A DNA stretch of 64,000 nucleotides from a bacterium (GTDB lineage: Bacteria > SAR324 > XYD2-FULL-50-16). A program made the position numbers and the translations under genes. The stretch covers positions 269,414 through 333,413 of the forward strand of contig JAHJTV010000073.1 in the NCBI GenBank assembly GCA_018829445.1. The letters run 5' to 3'. The notes under the pieces were generated by a model. It was given only the letters and a program-made list of their open reading frames with translations. It made no database searches and was not told the DNA's origin. The first letter of the stretch is position 1. Each line of letters starts with the position of its first letter. Below, piece by piece: positions 60,395 to 64,000 of the stretch.

Positions 60395-63300
60395 ATGGTT
60401 CGATTAGTAATTTATTTGGTTTTATCGATTTCAGTACTTTCAGCTTGTCAATCCAGATCAATTCCATCTGCTCACAATGGAATAATGGATCTTTCAGAGT
60501 GGGATTTTGAAGAAAACGGGACAATTCGACTCGATGGTGAATGGCTGTTTTATTGGAACCAAATACGACCTCCTGATTCGTTTATCTCTTCCGAATCGCG
60601 TGATGCTAATGAACTGATTAAACTACCTGGTGCGTGGAATGAAATTTCGAAGAGTGGAGATTTTTATTCCGAAGATGGCTATTGTACGATGTTACTGAAC
60701 GTAAAAATAAAACCCGGTTCAAAAGAATTGGCAGTACATATTCTGGATATTCATTCTACTTATTCACTTTGGATCAATAATGAGTTAGTTGCAATGAATG
60801 GGACTGTTGCAAAACAACTGAAGGATGAACAGTTCCTTTTTTACAACCTTCAATTGGCTTCATTCCAGCCTCAAAAAGATCAGCTGCAAATAGTTCTTCA
60901 AGTTTCAAACTTCCATCATCATAAAGCTGGTGTTACAGATTCCATCGTTTTGGGAGACGCCGGCCTAATGAAAAAAGCTAAAGAGCAGAATTATCATTAC
61001 AAACAGTTTATTAATGGGATATTGCTTGGATTGGGGATGTTTTTCCTTTTGCTTTACTTGAATAGAAAGCATGATTATTCATTTTTGTTTTTGGCTGTCT
61101 ATTGTTTTCTTTGGGTAATAAACTTTCAATGTCCTTGGTTATCAGAACGGCATCAGGCCGCCGCTCATTTACTGAAACATGTTGAATTCATTTCCTATTA
61201 TTTTACGATTCCAACGCTTATTGCCTTTTTGGCGGTGATGTTTCCGGATGAAAGTATTCCGCTTGTTAAAAAAGGTTATGTTTTATTGAGCGTGGTTTTT
61301 TCAGTTTTAGCTGTTTTTTCCAATCTTAAATCTCTGGGTATACAATTTGATATTTACTTAATATTAACAGTTCCATCGATGATATATGGTGTTTATGTTA
61401 TTACTCTAGCAGCAATCAAAAAACGACCGGATTCGATGCTGATTTTAATAGGTCTTCTGCTGCTCATTTCAACAGGTGCTATCGATATAGTTCTTTCTCT
61501 GCAAAACAAGTCACTAAACATGGTAACCATTTATGGCCTGTTGCTGTTTATTGCGACCATGTCGATCTCCATTTCAAAACGCTTTTCCCGGGCTTTTTCT
61601 GAAGTGAACCGTCTCTCTTTAGAACTGACAAAGAAGAATGCCGCCTTATCAAAGCTGGATAAGTTAAAAGATGAGTTCCTGGTAAATACCACCCATGAAT
61701 TAAAAACGCCTTTGCATGGAATGATTGGCATTGCGGATTCCGTTATTGAAGTAACAAAAGGGAAGCTGGATTTACAACTTCTACAGAACCTTGAATTAAT
61801 CACAAAAAGTGGAAGACGACTTTCAAATTTGATTGATGATATTCTTGATTATTCCCAATTAAGACAACACGATCTTATCTTGGATCTGAAACCGGTACAT
61901 CTGCAATCCAATGTGTCAACTGTTATCAGCATAGTATCCCAGTTGCTCAAGGGAAAACCGATCCATTTAATTAATAAGGTGTCAGAGGATTTTCCATTGG
62001 TTCTTGCCGATGTAAACAGACTGCAACAGATTTTATATAACCTGATAGGAAACGCAGTTAAATACACAGATGAGGGAGAAATAACAATTGAAGGTAAATT
62101 ACTTGATAGCAATGTCGAAATCATAATCAGTGATACGGGAGTGGGCATTCCAGCGGATCGTTTCACTGATATTTTCAACTCTTTTGAGCAGCTGGATGGT
62201 GGGACTAACAGCTCAAGGGGAGGGACAGGAATTGGTCTTTATATTACAAAGCAGCTTGTCGAGTTGCATGGTAGTGAAATACAGGTTGAATCGGAAGTGG
62301 GAGCTGGATCAATTTTTCGTTTTCAGTTAAAGCAAGCATTGATTTCAGAAATTCGTAGTGAAAGATCAACTATGCCGGTATCCATTATTGAAAACCAAAT
62401 GCCTGAAAGTAACTTACTCCTCGGGTTCACTCCGTTGGCGAATAAGAATAAAGCAACAAAAGAAAGATCAACGGATGAAAGTGATGTCACAGTATTGGTT
62501 ATTGATGATGAATTGATTAATCTTACAGTCATATCCAACTATCTCTCTTCAGCTGATATCAATGTTGAATCAATATCTGATACACGGAAAGTGATGTCAT
62601 ATTTTGATTCCAATCCAGTACCTGATTTAATCCTTTTGGATGTGATGATGCCACATATTAGTGGATATGAGTTGTGTGAGAAAATTCGCCGGGATTTCAA
62701 CATTAATGAACTGCCTATCATCATGCTTACGGTTAAAAATCGTGTTGAAGATTTAAAACTTGGATTTAAGGTAGGTGCTAATGACTACATTACGAAACCG
62801 TTTACAAAAGATGAATTACTTTCGCGGTCTATATCTTGTATCAAAACAAAACAAGGTTATCGTGCATTAAAGGAGAATCTTATTCTTAGAAACGAACTTA
62901 ATTCCAGAAAAGAAACAGAAGAAGAGTTGAAGAAGACACATTACTTGATGCTTGAAATGCTGAACAATATTGACGCATCAATCTTAGCCTTTAATGAAAG
63001 TGAGGAGATTAGCTTTTATAATGATTCCTTTAAATCGCAAACAGGATATCTACGATCAGATGAATGGTTGCTTGGAAAACCATTGGGTCAGCTGGTTACA
63101 CGAAAATCGATAGAGCAACTTTTGCGGTGGAAGCATCAATTACTTCAACGAAATAGCAAAAAAACGAAAATCCGATTGAATATTACTTTTATAAAATCAG
63201 ATAATTCAAAGCGGAAACAGGACATCATCTGCCAGGTATTGGATTTGGAAGAGGAAAAACAGTTTATTATGATTTTTGATAATACTGAAAATTCAAATAA

Positions 63301-63808
63301 GAACGAAGATTTGTCCGTTTCAGCAACAGCAATGATCGAAGAGCTGAACAAAAATAAAGAGAGGTTACAGAAGATTGAGGATTCCATTAGTATTAAAGAT
63401 GATTTAAAAATTTTAAGTTCTTTTCCTATTGTGTCAGAAATTCAGACTATTAAAGATAGTATAAAAGTGATTAACACAACTTTGACAAAAGATCAGGAAA
63501 AAGATGAAAAAAGAAAGTTGACAGTAGAAATAATGAATCTCTCTATCGATTATTGGCAGCAGATAACAGGAACAACAAAAGCGGATTTAGCAGGAAAATC
63601 AAAAATCTGGAATGTATACACTGATTCAAATGGATGGGAACGGACGCAAACACTTGATAAATACCTTACCGTAAAAACACTTCCCCAATATCCTCATTGG
63701 AAGAAAATCATTAAAACAGCAGATTATGTTCTAAATGAGTTGATTGAGAAAACCTCAAAAAGAGAAGCTCTTCTGACAGCACTCACGAAGCTGAATCTCA
63801 TGATTTAG
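60395..63808 (+). CDS. 7TM-DISM hybrid histidine kinase with receiver, PAS and conserved C-terminal domain
   Basis: A 1137-residue membrane kinase. The ATG at 60395, with AGGA upstream, gives a normal signal sequence ending in a lipobox-like LSAC at 15-18. A periplasmic jelly-roll DISMED-like domain follows (about 30-190; LPGAWNEI, HSTYSLWINNELV), then seven helices (about 205-395). HisKA has NTTHELKTPLHGMIGI with H434. HATPase has LIGNAVKYTDEGEI and RGGTGIGLYITKQL. A receiver has D749 in LILLDVMMPHISG. A PAS-like domain follows, then a C-terminal domain of about 130 residues (WQQITGTTKADLAGKSKIWN; TLDKYLTVKTLPQYPHWKKI) seen in related hybrids. The DISMED domain suggests carbohydrate-like ligands. 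Confidence 0.92.
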   Translation: MVRLVIYLVLSISVLSACQSRSIPSAHNGIMDLSEWDFEENGTIRLDGEWLFYWNQIRPPDSFISSESRDANELIKLPGAWNEISKSGDFYSEDGYCTMLLNVKIKPGSKELAVHILDIHSTYSLWINNELVAMNGTVAKQLKDEQFLFYNLQLASFQPQKDQLQIVLQVSNFHHHKAGVTDSIVLGDAGLMKKAKEQNYHYKQFINGILLGLGMFFLLLYLNRKHDYSFLFLAVYCFLWVINFQCPWLSERHQAAAHLLKHVEFISYYFTIPTLIAFLAVMFPDESIPLVKKGYVLLSVVFSVLAVFSNLKSLGIQFDIYLILTVPSMIYGVYVITLAAIKKRPDSMLILIGLLLLISTGAIDIVLSLQNKSLNMVTIYGLLLFIATMSISISKRFSRAFSEVNRLSLELTKKNAALSKLDKLKDEFLVNTTHELKTPLHGMIGIADSVIEVTKGKLDLQLLQNLELITKSGRRLSNLIDDILDYSQLRQHDLILDLKPVHLQSNVSTVISIVSQLLKGKPIHLINKVSEDFPLVLADVNRLQQILYNLIGNAVKYTDEGEITIEGKLLDSNVEIIISDTGVGIPADRFTDIFNSFEQLDGGTNSSRGGTGIGLYITKQLVELHGSEIQVESEVGAGSIFRFQLKQALISEIRSERSTMPVSIIENQMPESNLLLGFTPLANKNKATKERSTDESDVTVLVIDDELINLTVISNYLSSADINVESISDTRKVMSYFDSNPVPDLILLDVMMPHISGYELCEKIRRDFNINELPIIMLTVKNRVEDLKLGFKVGANDYITKPFTKDELLSRSISCIKTKQGYRALKENLILRNELNSRKETEEELKKTHYLMLEMLNNIDASILAFNESEEISFYNDSFKSQTGYLRSDEWLLGKPLGQLVTRKSIEQLLRWKHQLLQRNSKKTKIRLNITFIKSDNSKRKQDIICQVLDLEEEKQFIMIFDNTENSNKNEDLSVSATAMIEELNKNKERLQKIEDSISIKDDLKILSSFPIVSEIQTIKDSIKVINTTLTKDQEKDEKRKLTVEIMNLSIDYWQQITGTTKADLAGKSKIWNVYTDSNGWERTQTLDKYLTVKTLPQYPHWKKIIKTADYVLNELIEKTSKREALLTALTKLNLMI

Positions 63809-63820
63809 CTTCGTTGTTTT
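63785..63820 (+). terminator. Rho-independent terminator overlapping the hybrid-kinase stop codon
   Basis: A 13-base stem (ACGAAGCTGAATC with GATTTAGCTTCGT, one G-T wobble) with loop TCAT, followed by TGTTTT. The gene's TAG stop (63806-63808) lies inside the downstream arm. Confidence 0.8.
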
Positions 63821-63867
63821 AAGAAATTGTAATGATATCAGTTTAGTTATTGGATGATAACTAGTGT

Positions 63868-64000
63868 TTAATAGCATAAATTATCGATAGTATCTCTCAG
63901 TTGAGATCCTTTGACTTCTCTTTTCTTCCAGATAAAAGGTCTGGGAGATTGATTGTAGAATTCAATGTATGCCTCTATGGCAGATCTGAGTTTGGTCGTG
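63868..64000 (-). CDS. IS630-family transposase, C-terminal end, cut by window edge
   Basis: The minus-strand frame enters from the right edge and ends at TAA 63868-63870. The visible 43 residues, including TKLRSAIEAYIEFYNQSPRP and FIWKKREVKG, fit the C-terminal end of DDE transposases of the IS630 type (L-x-x-AI-x-x-(Y/F)I-x-x-(Y/W)N, then PF-x-W-x-K). The rest lies outside the window, so intactness is unknown. Confidence 0.7.
   Translation of the reverse strand, partial: TTKLRSAIEAYIEFYNQSPRPFIWKKREVKGSQLRDTIDNLCY

Overview
The window reads as chromosomal DNA of a Gram-negative bacterium. It encodes outer-membrane beta-barrels, LolA-like and RND/MMPL lipid-export proteins, several lipoproteins and many two-component proteins. 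The TauE/SafE permease next to receivers, a PEP-synthase-like protein and a NifX-like protein, plus the multi-domain hybrid kinases, has a deltaproteobacterial (Desulfobacterota-like) flavour. No rRNA or taxonomic marker was available, so this placement is tentative. No tRNA, rRNA or CRISPR array was seen. Both edges cut through insertion sequences: an IS1595-type transposase on the left and an IS630-type transposase on the right.

Layout. 1-5.8 kb: transposase end, a receiver-LytTR regulator, a ubiB-like kinase gene translationally coupled to a phasin-like gene, and a REP-associated transposase flanked by copies of its own repeat beside a broken gene. 6-10.2 kb: a periplasmic binding protein paired with a large hybrid histidine kinase. 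10.4-14.3 kb: a variant SAM hydroxide adenosyltransferase, a small membrane protein, a CCG-domain Fe-S protein and an exported Ser/Thr-kinase-like protein. 14.5-22 kb: an envelope operon (MMPL exporter, LolA-like carrier, beta-barrel) and a glycosyltransferase. 22.6-30.4 kb: housekeeping genes (membrane-fused spermidine synthase, rlmN, aroQ, rlmB, cysS, queF, queC, FAH-type hydrolase). 30.6-42.9 kb: TetR regulator, TerB-like protein, dodecin, ankyrin and lipase lipoproteins, ThuA-like protein, a fadJ-like beta-oxidation protein, an amine-dehydrogenase-like protein, a GT2 and a TIGR04076-like protein.

43.2-44.7 kb is a gene graveyard: a GNAT gene with two nonsense codons, a hicB-like gene with a one-base deletion and a broken mrr-like restriction nuclease gene. 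A broken old-yellow-enzyme gene lies at 35.7-36.1 kb.

The most interesting region is 44.8-55.9 kb, a compact same-strand signalling cluster. It starts behind a good sigma-54 promoter. It encodes a three-repeat small protein, a pseudo-receiver, two single-domain receivers, a TauE/SafE permease and membrane partner, a chimeric PEP-synthase-like protein, a PAS/sigma-54 activator, a NifX-like protein, a sensor kinase and a third receiver. A roughly 22-residue motif with an invariant Ala-Glu-Gly core occurs five times in three of these otherwise unrelated proteins. That suggests a shared docking or assembly element in an undescribed sigma-54-controlled signalling and transport system.

The right end holds a GNAT gene, an HD hydrolase, a small secreted twin-CX3C protein, a large Ig-like/DUF1566 lipoprotein and a 7TM-DISM hybrid kinase.
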